Shown piece after piece: positions 1-8,119 of a stretch of DNA of 22,364 nucleotides; positions within the stretch are counted from its first letter, which is position 1, and each line of letters starts with the position of its first letter. The notes beneath the pieces were generated by a model. That model saw only the letters and a program-made list of their open reading frames with translations. It ran no database searches and was not told where the DNA came from. The stretch is from an uncultured Faecalibacterium sp. (lineage in GTDB: Bacteria; Bacillota; Clostridia; Oscillospirales; Ruminococcaceae): assembly GCA_934561555.1 (NCBI GenBank), contig CAKTGQ010000027.1, positions 1 to 22,364 of the forward strand. The letters run 5' to 3'. The position numbers and the translations under genes are program-made.

Positions 1-1448
1 CCAAAGCGGAAGCTGTGCTGCTGGAAGATGGCCTTGGTGATGGAAAGCCCCAGACCGGTGCCCTGCTTGCCCGCGTCCGAGCGGGAGCGGTAGTACCGGT
101 CAAAGATATGGGGCAGGTCGGCGGCGGCAATGCCCGGGCCGTGGTCCTCCACCTCTACCCGCACGCCCTCGGTGCAGCGGAAGGCGCGCAGGATAAAGAT
201 GCCGTCCTTGCCGATGTGGTGCATGGCGTTGCCCAGCAGGTTGTGCAGCGCCCGCTGCATCATGTCCGGGTCGGCGTAGACAGGCAGCTCTTCTTCCGGC
301 AGTTCCAGTTTCAGCTGCCAGCCGTTCTGGGCGCAGACGGCGTCGTAGCGCTCGCTCACCTCGTCACACAGCTGTCCCATGTCAAAGTGCACCCGCTCGC
401 ACTTGTAGGTGCCGCTGGTCACCTTGCTCAGCTCCATCACGCTGGACACCAGCGCGGTCAGGCGGTCGGCTTCGTCCACAATGATGTTCATCTGCTCGTC
501 CCGGTGGGCTTTATCGTCGCCGGTCAAATCGCGCACCGTCTCGGCGTAGCCCTTGATGAGGGTCAGCGGGGTGCGCAGGTCGTGGGAGACGTTGGCCAGC
601 AGGTCGCGCTGCATCTGCACCGCGTGCTGCACCTCCTCGGCCATGTGGTTAAAGTCCCGGGCAAGGTCGCCCAGCTCGTCGTTGCGGCGGTTGTCCACCT
701 GCACGGCGTAGTTGCCCAGCGCCATCTGTCGCGCCGCGCTGGAAAGCTGGCGCAGCGGCTTTGTGAACCACTCGCTGAACAGCCACGCCGCCGACATGGC
801 AAAGCCGAAGATGAGCGCCGCCGCCAGCGGCAGCAGGGTGCTGAGCACGTTTCCGGCCTCGGCAACGTGCACAAGGCTGGTGGTCACCAGCACGGTGTAG
901 CTGCCGTCAGCCGTGGTGCGCCCCACCAATAGCTGCGCCGAGCCGGAGAGTCTGGGCGGGTTGAGCGTCTGCACAAAGCTGCCCATGCTGCGGCACTTGC
1001 GCCGCATGGCAAGGGCGGTGGCAATGATCTTATCATTGTTGGCAGAGTCTGAAAGATAGGTGCCGTGCAGGTTGCAGAAGGACTGGTTCTCAATCTTATA
1101 AATGGTGTGCAGGGTGGTGTCCGAGATATCCACGCAGAAGCTGTTCAAAGAGCCTTTGGTGTACAGTTCCAGCGTGAGCTTATCAAAAAAACTGTTGTTG
1201 ACAGACAGCTGCCCGAAAGACCAGCTGGACAGCACCTTGCCCTCGGCAATGGCATCGTCCAGCCGCTCCACAATGCTGTCCGCCTGATTGGTAAGCTGGG
1301 TCTCGATGTGTTTGGTGTACAAGGGCTCCAGCAGCTGGGTGGACAGCAGCCAGAACAGCCCCAGCAGAAACAGGCAGATGAAGCACAAAAACCACATCAG
1401 CTGCCCGCGGATGCCAAGGGTATGCCGCGCTTTGGTGGTTTGCCGCAT
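1..1448 (-). CDS. Sensor histidine kinase (HAMP-HisKA-HATPase), 3' end beyond window
   Basis: Membrane sensor kinase of a two-component system. Reading the minus strand from the ATG at 1448 gives 482 codons still open at the window edge, so only the extreme C-terminus is missing. Visible in order: a first membrane helix (about residues 17-36), an extracytoplasmic sensor region of about 130 residues, a second helix ending in a HAMP-like linker (TKPLRQLSSAARQMALGNY), and the H-box NVSHDLRTPLTLIKGYAE with the phospho-acceptor His at 289. The N-box (NLLGNAMHHI), the G1 box (VEDHGPGI), the F-region (DRYYRSRS) and the G2 box (GTGLGLSI) follow. The start lies 19 bases after the stop of the upstream response regulator, so the pair is one operon. 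The architecture resembles PhoR/WalK-type kinases. The sensor domain shows no family I recognise, so the stimulus is unknown. Confidence 0.95.
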   Translation of the reverse strand, partial: MRQTTKARHTLGIRGQLMWFLCFICLFLLGLFWLLSTQLLEPLYTKHIETQLTNQADSIVERLDDAIAEGKVLSSWSFGQLSVNNSFFDKLTLELYTKGSLNSFCVDISDTTLHTIYKIENQSFCNLHGTYLSDSANNDKIIATALAMRRKCRSMGSFVQTLNPPRLSGSAQLLVGRTTADGSYTVLVTTSLVHVAEAGNVLSTLLPLAAALIFGFAMSAAWLFSEWFTKPLRQLSSAARQMALGNYAVQVDNRRNDELGDLARDFNHMAEEVQHAVQMQRDLLANVSHDLRTPLTLIKGYAETVRDLTGDDKAHRDEQMNIIVDEADRLTALVSSVMELSKVTSGTYKCERVHFDMGQLCDEVSERYDAVCAQNGWQLKLELPEEELPVYADPDMMQRALHNLLGNAMHHIGKDGIFILRAFRCTEGVRVEVEDHGPGIAAADLPHIFDRYYRSRSDAGKQGTGLGLSITKAIFQQHSFRF

Positions 1449-1467
1449 GGACTGCACGCTCCTTCAG

Positions 1468-2154
1468 TCAACGGGCGGCATCGGGGTCGAACTTATAGCC
1501 GATGCCCCATACCGTAGCAATGTAGCTGCGGCATTTGCCCAGATGGCCGCGCAGCATTTTTACATGGGTGTCCACGGTGCGGTCCTCGCCGAAGTAGTCG
1601 TAGTTCCACACCTTCTGCAAGATCTTTTCCCGGCTCAGGGCAATACCCTTGTTGGAAGCCAGAAATACCAGCAGGTCAAACTCCTTGGGGGTCAGGGCCA
1701 CTTCCTCGCCGGATACCCGCACGGTATGGCTGGCGGTGTCGATGGTCAGCTCGCCAAAGGTCATGGTATCGGCGGCCTCGGTGGGGCGGGGCATGGTGCG
1801 GTTCAGCACCGCGCGCACCCGCGCCACCAGCTCCCGGGGGGAGAAGGGCTTTACCACGTAGTCGTCTGCGCCGCTTTCCAGTCCGGCCAGCTTGTCGTAT
1901 TCCTCGCCCCGGGCGGTCAGGATGATGACCGGGGTGTTGATGTGGCGGGCGCGCATCTCCCGCAGGCAGGTCATGCCGTCCATAAAGGGCATCATCAGGT
2001 CTAAGATCACCAGATCAAACCCGCCGCCGGACAGCTGTGCCAGCGCCGCAGAGCCGTCCCCGGCTTCTTCGCAGATATACCCGGAATATTGCAGATGCTC
2101 GTGGATCAGCTCCCGGATGCGGGGCTCATCGTCAACGATCAGGATCTTTGCCAT
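1468..2154 (-). CDS. OmpR/PhoB-family response regulator
   Basis: DNA-binding response regulator of 228 residues, partner of the adjacent kinase. The receiver domain (1-115) has the acidic pair D8/D9, the phospho-acceptor D52 in VILDLMMP, T80 in ILTA and K102 in VVKPF. The C-terminal winged helix (about 130-225) has LTPKEFDLLVFLASN, the recognition-helix region VDTHVKMLRGHLG and the terminal hairpin VWGIGYKFD. An in-frame ATG ten codons upstream (2184) exists, but I chose 2154: it starts the canonical MAKILIVDDE and follows a GGGAGGAG ribosome binding site. The gene opens the two-component operon and is divergent from the glycosyltransferase at 2416. A direct repeat upstream (2222-2238) could be its own binding site. 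Confidence 0.96.
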   Translation of the reverse strand: MAKILIVDDEPRIRELIHEHLQYSGYICEEAGDGSAALAQLSGGGFDLVILDLMMPFMDGMTCLREMRARHINTPVIILTARGEEYDKLAGLESGADDYVVKPFSPRELVARVRAVLNRTMPRPTEAADTMTFGELTIDTASHTVRVSGEEVALTPKEFDLLVFLASNKGIALSREKILQKVWNYDYFGEDRTVDTHVKMLRGHLGKCRSYIATVWGIGYKFDPDAAR

Positions 2155-2221
2155 AAAACAGGACTCCTCCCTATCATATATCAATATACAACTCTATTTT
2201 AATGCAAGAATTGGAAAAAGC

Positions 2222-2238
2222 TGTGAATTTTAAGTGAA
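2222..2238 (-). promoter_or_regulatory. Candidate OmpR-type regulator binding site (11-bp direct repeat)
   Basis: On the minus strand the hexamers TTCACT and TTCACA are repeated 11 bp apart, separated by five A/T-rich bases, about 70 bp upstream of the response regulator start. OmpR/PhoB-family regulators usually bind such direct repeats at one helical turn, and Bacillus Pho boxes have TT(A/C/T)ACA-N5 spacing. Autoregulation is an inference. I could not assign a clean sigma-A promoter to this operon. Confidence 0.35.
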
Positions 2239-2338
2239 TGGTTTGGAAAAACAAAACCGTCTGCACCCAGTATACCACACCAGGCGGCGGGGCGGCAATC
2301 TTTTTACGGAAAGGCGCTGCAAAATACGCTGGGGAAAC

Positions 2339-2368
2339 TTGACAAGAAAATGCGGACTTTTGTAAAAT
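2339..2368 (+). promoter_or_regulatory. Sigma-A promoter for the glycosyltransferase gene
   Basis: TTGACA at 2339-2344, an 18-bp spacer, then TAAAAT at 2363-2368. This lies 47 bp upstream of the ATG at 2416, which is preceded by an AGGAG ribosome binding site. Confidence 0.7.
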
Positions 2369-2415
2369 AGGGTCGTGAAGAGCAGAGCACTTGCGGCAGA
2401 ACAGGAGAAGCGTCC

Positions 2416-3156
2416 ATGAGCATTCCCAAGATCATCCATTATTGCTGGTTCGGCGGCGGGACGATCAGCCCGGAGAACCGGAAATGTATGGAAAGCTGGA
2501 AGAAATATTGCCCGGATTACAAGATCATCGAGTGGAACGAGCAGAACTTTGATATCAGCCAAAACCGCTACGCACAGCAGGCCTACGAGGCAAAGAAATA
2601 TGCCTTTGTGTCGGACTATGCGCGGCTGGCGGTGCTGTATGAGTACGGCGGCGTCTATCTGGACACGGATGTGGAGCTGGTGCGCCCGCTGGACGAACTG
2701 CTGGAATTGCCCGGTTTTATGGGCTTTCAGAACAACAACGAGGTGGCCACCGGGCTGGGGCTTGGGGCACGCAAGGGCAACCCGGTAGTACAGGCGCTGC
2801 TGCGGGATTACGATGCACTGGATTTTATAAAGGCGGACGGCAGCGCGGACCTGACACCCTGCCCGGAGCGGAATACAAAGGTATTGCAGACGCTGGGTGT
2901 GCGCAAAGACGGCACAAGGCAGAGCATCGCGGAAATGGAGATCTTTCCGGCGGAGTATTTCTGCCCGATGGACCTTTACACCCGGAAGCTCCGGGTAACA
3001 CCCAATACCTACTCCATCCACCGATTTGCCGAGAGCTGGAAGCCGAAACCCAGCGCGGTCAGCCGCGTTTTGCAGCGGCTGCTGAAGAAGCACTACTATA
3101 CATGGTACTGCCCTCTGCGCGGTCGGGTCGAGGGACGGCTGAAAAAGAAACACTGA
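2416..3156 (+). CDS. DXD-motif glycosyltransferase (OCH1/TcdA-type, Gly_transf_sug)
   Basis: Sugar transferase of 246 residues, probably acting on cell-surface or capsular polysaccharide at the inner face of the membrane. The N-terminus IPKIIHYCWFGG and the block YEYGGVYLDTDVELV are hallmarks of the Gly_transf_sug (DXD sugar-binding, OCH1-like) family. The DXD nucleotide-sugar/metal site is D83-T-D85. The C-terminal HRFAESWKP matches the usual family ending (H..aaSW). There is no signal peptide or membrane helix, as expected for a cytoplasmic enzyme. It has its own promoter and terminator, so it is a single-gene unit. Family assignment is secure; donor and acceptor sugars cannot be read from sequence. 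Confidence 0.93.
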   Translation: MSIPKIIHYCWFGGGTISPENRKCMESWKKYCPDYKIIEWNEQNFDISQNRYAQQAYEAKKYAFVSDYARLAVLYEYGGVYLDTDVELVRPLDELLELPGFMGFQNNNEVATGLGLGARKGNPVVQALLRDYDALDFIKADGSADLTPCPERNTKVLQTLGVRKDGTRQSIAEMEIFPAEYFCPMDLYTRKLRVTPNTYSIHRFAESWKPKPSAVSRVLQRLLKKHYYTWYCPLRGRVEGRLKKKH

Positions 3157-3157
3157 A

Positions 3158-3197
3158 AACCGGAGCTGCCGCACGATGCTGTGCGGCGGTTCTTTTT
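3158..3197 (+). terminator. Rho-independent terminator after the glycosyltransferase
   Basis: AACCG and CCGCAC form a two-part stem with GTGCGG and CGGTT around a six-base loop, followed by TTCTTTTT. It begins one base after the glycosyltransferase stop codon. Confidence 0.85.
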
Positions 3198-3205
3198 GTC
3201 CCCGC

Positions 3206-3234
3206 TTGCCCTTTTTGCACAGGAATGCTATACT
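3206..3234 (+). promoter_or_regulatory. Sigma-A promoter for the 3294 gene and operon
   Basis: TTGCCC at 3206-3211, a 17-bp spacer and TATACT at 3229-3234, with a TG one base before the -10 (extended -10). It lies between the terminator at 3158-3197 and the start at 3294. Confidence 0.7.
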
Positions 3235-3293
3235 TTAGCGATAAAGGACAGTGCGCTGTCCGCAGGTTTTTCAGAGATAAAGGAAAAGCGTCT

Positions 3294-4607
3294 ATGCGAA
3301 TCGGACTGATCGAATTTTTGCTCATACTTGCCATTGCGTCCCTCACGGTGGGGCCGCGGGTGGCGTTGTTCGTGGACCGGTGGATGCGCCGTGCTAACCG
3401 TGCCAACGCCATGGCGGCGCGCCGCCGGGCAGAGTATGCCGCCCAGATGGCCATCGAGCGGGATGCCATGCTCAAGCGGTTCCGCACCGCCAGCACGGTG
3501 TTCGGGGTGGGCATCCTGCTGGTGCTGGTGTATGCGCTGGGCTTCCGCCCCATCGCAACCCCGCCGCAGGCTTATAAAGCCCCCGACCTCCGGCAGGAGA
3601 CGGGCGCTCTGCAGACGGCAGTTTCCACCGACCGCAAGACCCGGCTGGAGCTGGGGGAGTATCAGGGCGTGGACTGCATCCGCGCAAAGGACGGCCTTTT
3701 GTATGCCGCTGCATGGAACGGTGCCGCCCTGAAAAAGCGCACCAGCGACCTTGTGCGCACCGATGGCGGGCACTCTGCCGCCATCCTGAGCGTGGAGGGC
3801 GAGCTGACCGGCTTTGCCTTTGATGCCGCCGGGGATGTGTGGCTGACCCAGCTGACCGCCGCCGGGGGCACCTTGTGCCGCGCCAAGCACGACAGCTGGG
3901 GCGCAGCGGTGGAGCAGGTGGTCACCCAGCTGGACGGTGCGCCGCTGGGGGCGGTGTCTGCCGTGGAGGTAAGCCCGGCGGGCAAGGTGTACTTTGCGGT
4001 GGCTGCGGCGGCAGGTGCAGAGAACGGGCTGGAAAGTGCCCTGCGCACCGAACTGCTGGCGCACACCGCCACCGGCTGCGTGTATGTGTACGACCCCGCC
4101 GCCCGCACGGTAGAAAAGGTGCTGGGCGGGGTGGCAGGCGCTGCCGGTCTGGCGCTCAGCCCGGACGGCAGCACCCTGTATGTCTCCGACCTCGGCAGCC
4201 GCTGCATCTGGGCGGTGGATGCCGCCGCTCGGGAGCTGACCGCCGGGGGACGGGGCTGCACCGCCGCCTTTGCCGGTCTGCCGGGCTATCCCGGTGCGCT
4301 GGCTGCGGACACGGACGGCACGCTGTACATCAGCTACCGCTGGGCGCACAGCGGCTGGCTGGAAAAGAATGCGGACAGCACCCTGCTGCGGGGCATCGCC
4401 CTGCGGGCGGGGCAGAATACACAGGAGCGGCTGTTCCGATGCACCGCAGACGCTCCCTGCGCTGAGGCGGTGAGCCTTGCCACCGGGGCTTGGGAGCAGA
4501 CCTTTACCGGCCTTGCACAGGACAGCTGCGCGGCGGTGTGTCCGGTGGAAAGTAAAGTATATTTCGGTGCGGCAGGGGCTGACAGCCTGCTGGCTGCAAA
4601 CCGATAA
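3294..4607 (+). CDS. Membrane-anchored NHL/SMP-30-like beta-propeller protein with TatA-like N-terminus
   Basis: Protein of 437 residues. The ATG at 3294 follows AAAGGA; a longer upstream frame overlaps the terminator and promoter and is unlikely. The first 45 residues look like TatA: a short hydrophobic helix with an acidic residue (E7), a Gly-Pro hinge at 20-21, then a basic amphipathic helix rich in Ala/Arg. A second membrane helix spans about 67-84. The remaining ~350 residues resemble NHL/SMP-30/strictosidine-synthase-like propellers, with recurring blades such as GAAGLALSPDGSTLYVSDLG and AADTDGTLYISYRW. The propeller would lie on one side of the membrane as a binding or scaffold domain; no catalytic residues are evident. 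It is first in a run with DUF436, yggS and an ABC exporter (15-bp gap to the next gene). The function is unknown. Confidence 0.8.
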   Translation: MRIGLIEFLLILAIASLTVGPRVALFVDRWMRRANRANAMAARRRAEYAAQMAIERDAMLKRFRTASTVFGVGILLVLVYALGFRPIATPPQAYKAPDLRQETGALQTAVSTDRKTRLELGEYQGVDCIRAKDGLLYAAAWNGAALKKRTSDLVRTDGGHSAAILSVEGELTGFAFDAAGDVWLTQLTAAGGTLCRAKHDSWGAAVEQVVTQLDGAPLGAVSAVEVSPAGKVYFAVAAAAGAENGLESALRTELLAHTATGCVYVYDPAARTVEKVLGGVAGAAGLALSPDGSTLYVSDLGSRCIWAVDAAARELTAGGRGCTAAFAGLPGYPGALAADTDGTLYISYRWAHSGWLEKNADSTLLRGIALRAGQNTQERLFRCTADAPCAEAVSLATGAWEQTFTGLAQDSCAAVCPVESKVYFGAAGADSLLAANR

Positions 4608-4622
4608 GCGAGGTGTTTTTGT

Positions 4623-5183
4623 ATGACCGAAGCATTTGCAAAACAGATCGAGGCCGAAGCGCGGCAGGCAATGACCGAGCTGGTGGCTGCGGCAAAGCTG
4701 AAAAAGGGGGATGTGCTCGTGGTGGGCTGCTCTTCCAGTGAGATGGTGGGCGGTCACATCGGCAAGGATTCCAGCATAGAAGCTGCCCGGGCGCTTTACG
4801 CGGGCGCTGCGCCGGTGCTGGCAGAAAAAGGCATCTGGCTGGCAGCCCAGTGCTGCGAGCACCTGAACCGCGCCCTTATCCTTGAGCGGGAAGCCGCAGA
4901 GAAATACGGCTGGGAGGAAGTGTGCGTTGTGCCCCGTCCCCATGCGGGCGGCAGCTGGGCCACTACCTGCTGGAAGAACTTCAAAGACCCGGTGGCGGTG
5001 GAGGAGATCCGCGCCAACGCGGGCATGGATATCGGCGGCACCCTGATCGGGATGCACCTGAAGCGGGTGGCGGTGCCGGTACGGCTGAGCCTTGCTAAAA
5101 TCGGCGAAGCAAACATTCTGTGCGCCTACACCCGCCCGAAACTGATCGGCGGCGAGCGCGCCCGCTATACCGAGGAGGATTGA
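4623..5183 (+). CDS. DUF436 / TIGR01440 (YwlG-like, UPF0340) protein
   Basis: Conserved cytoplasmic protein of 186 residues, full length for the family. Recognisable blocks are VVGCSSSEMVGGHIGKDSS, AAQCCEHLNRAL, PRPHAGGSWATTCW and the C-terminal RPKLIGGERARY. This family is widespread in Firmicutes (B. subtilis YwlG) and has no established biochemical role. The conserved Cys residues (CSSSE, QCCEH) suggest a thiol- or ligand-binding site, which is only a guess. The ATG is preceded by GAGG. The gene lies 15 bp after the propeller gene and 5 bp before the YggS-type gene, so co-transcription is likely. Confidence 0.93.
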   Translation: MTEAFAKQIEAEARQAMTELVAAAKLKKGDVLVVGCSSSEMVGGHIGKDSSIEAARALYAGAAPVLAEKGIWLAAQCCEHLNRALILEREAAEKYGWEEVCVVPRPHAGGSWATTCWKNFKDPVAVEEIRANAGMDIGGTLIGMHLKRVAVPVRLSLAKIGEANILCAYTRPKLIGGERARYTEED

Positions 5184-5188
5184 GCGAC

Positions 5189-5908
5189 ATGGCAGAAAAG
5201 AATTTGGAAGAGATGCGGCAGGCCGTGGCGGAGATTCGGGAAAAGATGGCCGCAGCCGCCCGGGAGGCCGGGCGCGACCCGGCAGCGGTGCAGCTGTGCG
5301 CCGCCTGCAAGACCCGCACGGCGCAGACCATTGCCGCCAGTGCCGCACTGCCCATTGATGTGTTCGGCGAGAACCATGTGCAGGAGCTGTGTGCAAACTA
5401 TGATGCCGGGGCCTACTGCGGCAAACCCAGCCATTTTATCGGCCACTTGCAGACCAATAAGATCAAAAAGGTGTTGGGGCGGGCAAGCCTGATCCAGAGC
5501 GTGGACAGCGAGCACCTGCTGCTGGCCATCGAGAAGGAAGCCGCCAAGGCCGGCATCGTGCAGGACATTTTGCTGGAGGTGAACATCGGCGGGGAGGAGA
5601 GCAAGACCGGTGCTGCGCCGGAGCTGCTCTGGCCGCTGCTGGACACCGCTGCCGCACAGGAGCATATCCGGGTCAAGGGCCTGATGGCTATTCCGCCCGT
5701 GAACGACGATGATGCCCAGAACCGCCGGTATCTGGCGCAGGTGTATCAGCTGTTCGTCAAGGCAGGGGAGCGGGGCTACCGCAACGTGGAGATGCAGACC
5801 CTTTCCATGGGCATGAGCGGCGATTTCGAGAACGCCATCCGCGAGGGCGCTACCCTTGTGCGCATCGGCACCGCCATCTACGGCGAGAGGGATTACAGTA
5901 AAAAGTAA
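5189..5908 (+). CDS. yggS: YggS/PLPBP-family pyridoxal-phosphate-binding protein
   Basis: PLP homeostasis protein of 239 residues with a single-domain alanine-racemase-like TIM barrel. The PLP-binding lysine is K41 in LCAACKTRTA. FGENHVQEL, HFIGHLQTNKIKKV, SVDSEHLL, EVNIGGEESKTG, GLMAIPP and the C-terminal SMGMSGDFENAIREGATLVR are family signatures, the last binding the PLP phosphate. An earlier in-frame start at 5120 would overlap the upstream gene by 64 bases. The ATG at 5189 follows a strong GAGGAGG and gives the normal N-terminus. The family buffers and delivers PLP rather than catalysing a reaction. In many Firmicutes it lies next to sepF/ylm genes, but not here. Confidence 0.95.
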   Translation: MAEKNLEEMRQAVAEIREKMAAAAREAGRDPAAVQLCAACKTRTAQTIAASAALPIDVFGENHVQELCANYDAGAYCGKPSHFIGHLQTNKIKKVLGRASLIQSVDSEHLLLAIEKEAAKAGIVQDILLEVNIGGEESKTGAAPELLWPLLDTAAAQEHIRVKGLMAIPPVNDDDAQNRRYLAQVYQLFVKAGERGYRNVEMQTLSMGMSGDFENAIREGATLVRIGTAIYGERDYSKK

Positions 5909-5927
5909 CGATAATAACGGAGGAACC

Positions 5928-7718
5928 ATGCCGAAAACTAAGCCTAACGACCCCGGGGCGCACCACGCAAGCAGCGGTGCGCTGATCCGGCGTTTTCTGC
6001 CGTATCTGGCAAGTTATAAGATGGTGCTGTGCCTTGATTTGTTCTGCGCGGCACTGACCACCCTGTGCGATATCGTGCTGCCCAAGATCATGAGCATCAT
6101 CACCAACTCCGCCATGGGGGTGGGCATCACCCTGACGGCGGGCATCGTGCTGAAGCTGGCGGCGCTCTACTTTGTGCTGCGCATCATCGACGGCGCAGCC
6201 AGCTACTATATGTCCAGCATCGGCCATATCATGGGCGTGCATATCGAAACGGATATGCGCCGGGATGCCTTTGACCATCTGTTGCAGCTGGATCACACCT
6301 ACTACAACAATACCAAGGTGGGCACCATCATGGGGCGCATCACGAACGACCTGTTTGACGTGACCGAGTTTGCCCACCACTGCCCGGAGGAGTTTTTCAT
6401 TGCGGGCATCAAGATCGTGGCGTCCTTTGTCATCCTGTGCCGTGCCAGCATTCCGCTGACCTTGGCAGTGTTTGCCTGTGTGCCGCTGATGGGCGTGGTG
6501 TCGGTGTACCTGAATGGACGTCTGCGGGCGCGGTTCCGTCAGCAGCGCGTCCAGATCGGCGAGCTGAACTCCACCATCGAGGACAGCCTGCTGGGACAGG
6601 GCGTGGTCAAGGCTTTTGCCGCCGAGGACGAGGAACGGGAAAAGTTTGCCAAGGGCAACCGTGCCTTTGAGCAGATCAAGACCCTTGGCTACTACGCCAT
6701 GGGTGCCTTCAACACCTCCACCCGCCTGTTTGACGGGCTGATGTATCTGGTGGTCATTCTGGCGGGCGGCCTGTCGCTGGTGTACGGTAAAATTACCGCT
6801 GGTGACATGGTAGCCTATATGCTCTACGTCACCACCCTCATTGCCACCATCCGGCGCATCGTGGAGTTTGCCGAGCAGTTCCAGCGCGGCATGACCGGCA
6901 TCGAGCGCTTTGCCGAGATCATGGACACCCCGGTAGCCATCAAGGACGCCCCGGACGCTGTGCCATTACAGCCCGGCCCCGGCGAGATCCGGTTCGAGAA
7001 GGTGTGCTTTGAGTACCCGGACGACCACAACAAGGTGCTGCACGACGTCAGTCTGGACATCCGCGCCGGGGAGCGTCTGGCGCTGGTGGGAGCCTCCGGC
7101 GGCGGCAAGACTACCCTGTGCAACCTGATTCCCCGCTTTTACGAGGTGACCAGCGGCCGCATCCTCATTGACGGACAGGACATCCGCCGCGTCACCCTGA
7201 AGAGCCTGCGGCAGGATATCGGCATCGTGCAGCAGGACGTGTACCTGTTCAGCGGCACGGTGGCGCAGAACATCGCCTACGGCAAGCCCGGCGCCACCCG
7301 GCAGGAGATTGAGGCCGCTGCCCGGCTGGCGGGCGCGGAAAAGTTCATCCTTGCACTGAAGGACGGCTACGACACCTATGTGGGCGAGCGCGGCGTCAAG
7401 CTGTCCGGCGGACAGAAGCAGCGCATCGCCATTGCCCGGGTGTTTTTGAAGAACCCGCCCATCCTCATTCTGGACGAGGCCACCAGTGCACTGGACAACG
7501 AGAGTGAGATCCTTGTGGGACAGAGCCTTGAAAAGCTGGCCCACGGCCGCACCACCCTGACCATCGCCCACCGCCTGACCACCATCAAGGACTACGACCG
7601 CATCCTTGTGCTGGGCGAGGAAGGCATCGTGGAGCAGGGCACCCACGCCCAGCTGCTGGAAAAGCAGGGCGTCTACTACCGCCTGTGGAACCAGCTGCCC
7701 GCAGAGGATGGGGAATAA
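5928..7718 (+). CDS. ABC exporter half-transporter (MsbA/MdlB-type, fused membrane and ATPase domains)
   Basis: ATP-driven exporter of 596 residues, probably working as a dimer in the cytoplasmic membrane. The N-terminal ~320 residues carry the six-helix ABC exporter domain (hydrophobic stretches around residues 22-45, 60-85, 150-195 and 255-310). The C-terminal ATPase domain has Walker A GASGGGKTT at 388-396 (K394), the Q-loop QQDVYLF, the signature LSGGQKQR, Walker B ILILDEATSALD with the catalytic Glu, and the H-loop AHRLTT. The start follows ACGGAGGAACC; an upstream in-frame start at 5856 would overlap yggS. It ends its operon, with a terminator 16 bp downstream. Substrate is unknown: family members move lipids, peptides or drugs, and no partner half-transporter gene is adjacent. 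Confidence 0.96.
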   Translation: MPKTKPNDPGAHHASSGALIRRFLPYLASYKMVLCLDLFCAALTTLCDIVLPKIMSIITNSAMGVGITLTAGIVLKLAALYFVLRIIDGAASYYMSSIGHIMGVHIETDMRRDAFDHLLQLDHTYYNNTKVGTIMGRITNDLFDVTEFAHHCPEEFFIAGIKIVASFVILCRASIPLTLAVFACVPLMGVVSVYLNGRLRARFRQQRVQIGELNSTIEDSLLGQGVVKAFAAEDEEREKFAKGNRAFEQIKTLGYYAMGAFNTSTRLFDGLMYLVVILAGGLSLVYGKITAGDMVAYMLYVTTLIATIRRIVEFAEQFQRGMTGIERFAEIMDTPVAIKDAPDAVPLQPGPGEIRFEKVCFEYPDDHNKVLHDVSLDIRAGERLALVGASGGGKTTLCNLIPRFYEVTSGRILIDGQDIRRVTLKSLRQDIGIVQQDVYLFSGTVAQNIAYGKPGATRQEIEAAARLAGAEKFILALKDGYDTYVGERGVKLSGGQKQRIAIARVFLKNPPILILDEATSALDNESEILVGQSLEKLAHGRTTLTIAHRLTTIKDYDRILVLGEEGIVEQGTHAQLLEKQGVYYRLWNQLPAEDGE

Positions 7719-7733
7719 AAGCCCCTGAAATAC

Positions 7734-7763
7734 AAAAAAGACACCCGGAAGGGTGTCTTTTTT
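7734..7763. terminator. Bidirectional terminator; probable original terminator of the CAT tRNA
   Basis: GACACCC-GGAA-GGGTGTC (7740-7757) flanked by six A on the left and six T on the right, so it can act on both strands. It closes the ABC exporter operon. On the minus strand it stands just after the orphan tRNA 3' end copy at 7768-7792, where a tRNA terminator would have been before the insertion. Confidence 0.9.
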
Positions 7764-7767
7764 CGTA

Positions 7768-7792
7768 TGGGCCAGGCAGGACTTGAACCCGC
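7768..7792 (-). repeat. attL-like orphan copy of tRNA 3' end
   Basis: 25 bp identical to 8631-8655, covering base 73, the 3' acceptor strand and the T-arm up to the T-stem 5' strand of the CAT tRNA. No other tRNA parts lie beside it, so it is not a functional tRNA. It is the displaced chromosomal 3' end. Confidence 0.8.
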
Positions 7793-7983
7793 AGGGGGGT
7801 GATTCTAAAAGGCTCACAGCCAGTTGGCGGATACGCCAAATGTTTTTGCTGTAATGCACAAAAAATTTTTATAATTTTGTGAAATACGGAGAAGAAAAAA
7901 AGCTTGTTTTCGCAAAATCCATGAAAAAGGTTATGCCTACCCAATTTTACGTGAGCAGAAGGTAGAAAGTAAAGTGGACACGG

Positions 7984-8012
7984 TTGTGAAAATCATCAAG
8001 TGGGTTTATAAT
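7984..8012 (+). promoter_or_regulatory. Promoter of the small hydrophobic peptide gene
   Basis: TTGTGA at 7984-7989, a 17-bp spacer, then a perfect TATAAT at 8007-8012. Transcription would begin near 8019, giving a leader of about 100 bases before the ATG at 8120. Confidence 0.65.
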
Positions 8013-8119
8013 ATATAAGGCGCTGTATCTTATACGCAAGCGGCACATCCTTACCTTTCTTCACGAATGATGTTGAGAACTTTTTTGGAAATCGTGAATG
8101 ACGAACGGGGGAATGTGTG

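Noticed and set aside
15..932. Plus-strand frame of 305 codons
   Set aside because: It is the antisense of the histidine kinase, whose H, N, G1, F and G2 boxes are intact on the minus strand.
2230..3174. Minus-strand frame of 314 codons opposite the glycosyltransferase
   Set aside because: The plus-strand protein has clear family motifs, a promoter and a terminator; the antisense product has none.
3228..5396. 722-codon open frame on the minus strand
   Set aside because: It lies opposite three well-supported plus-strand genes, its product is Arg/His/Gln-rich without domains, and it is the usual by-product of high-GC coding sequence.
7768..7792. A second tRNA gene
   Set aside because: Only the 3' acceptor strand and T-arm are present; no D-arm or anticodon arm lies beside it.
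7585..7944. Minus-strand frame of 119 codons
   Set aside because: Crosses the terminator at 7734-7763 and the orphan tRNA end, then the antisense of the ABC exporter; not a gene.
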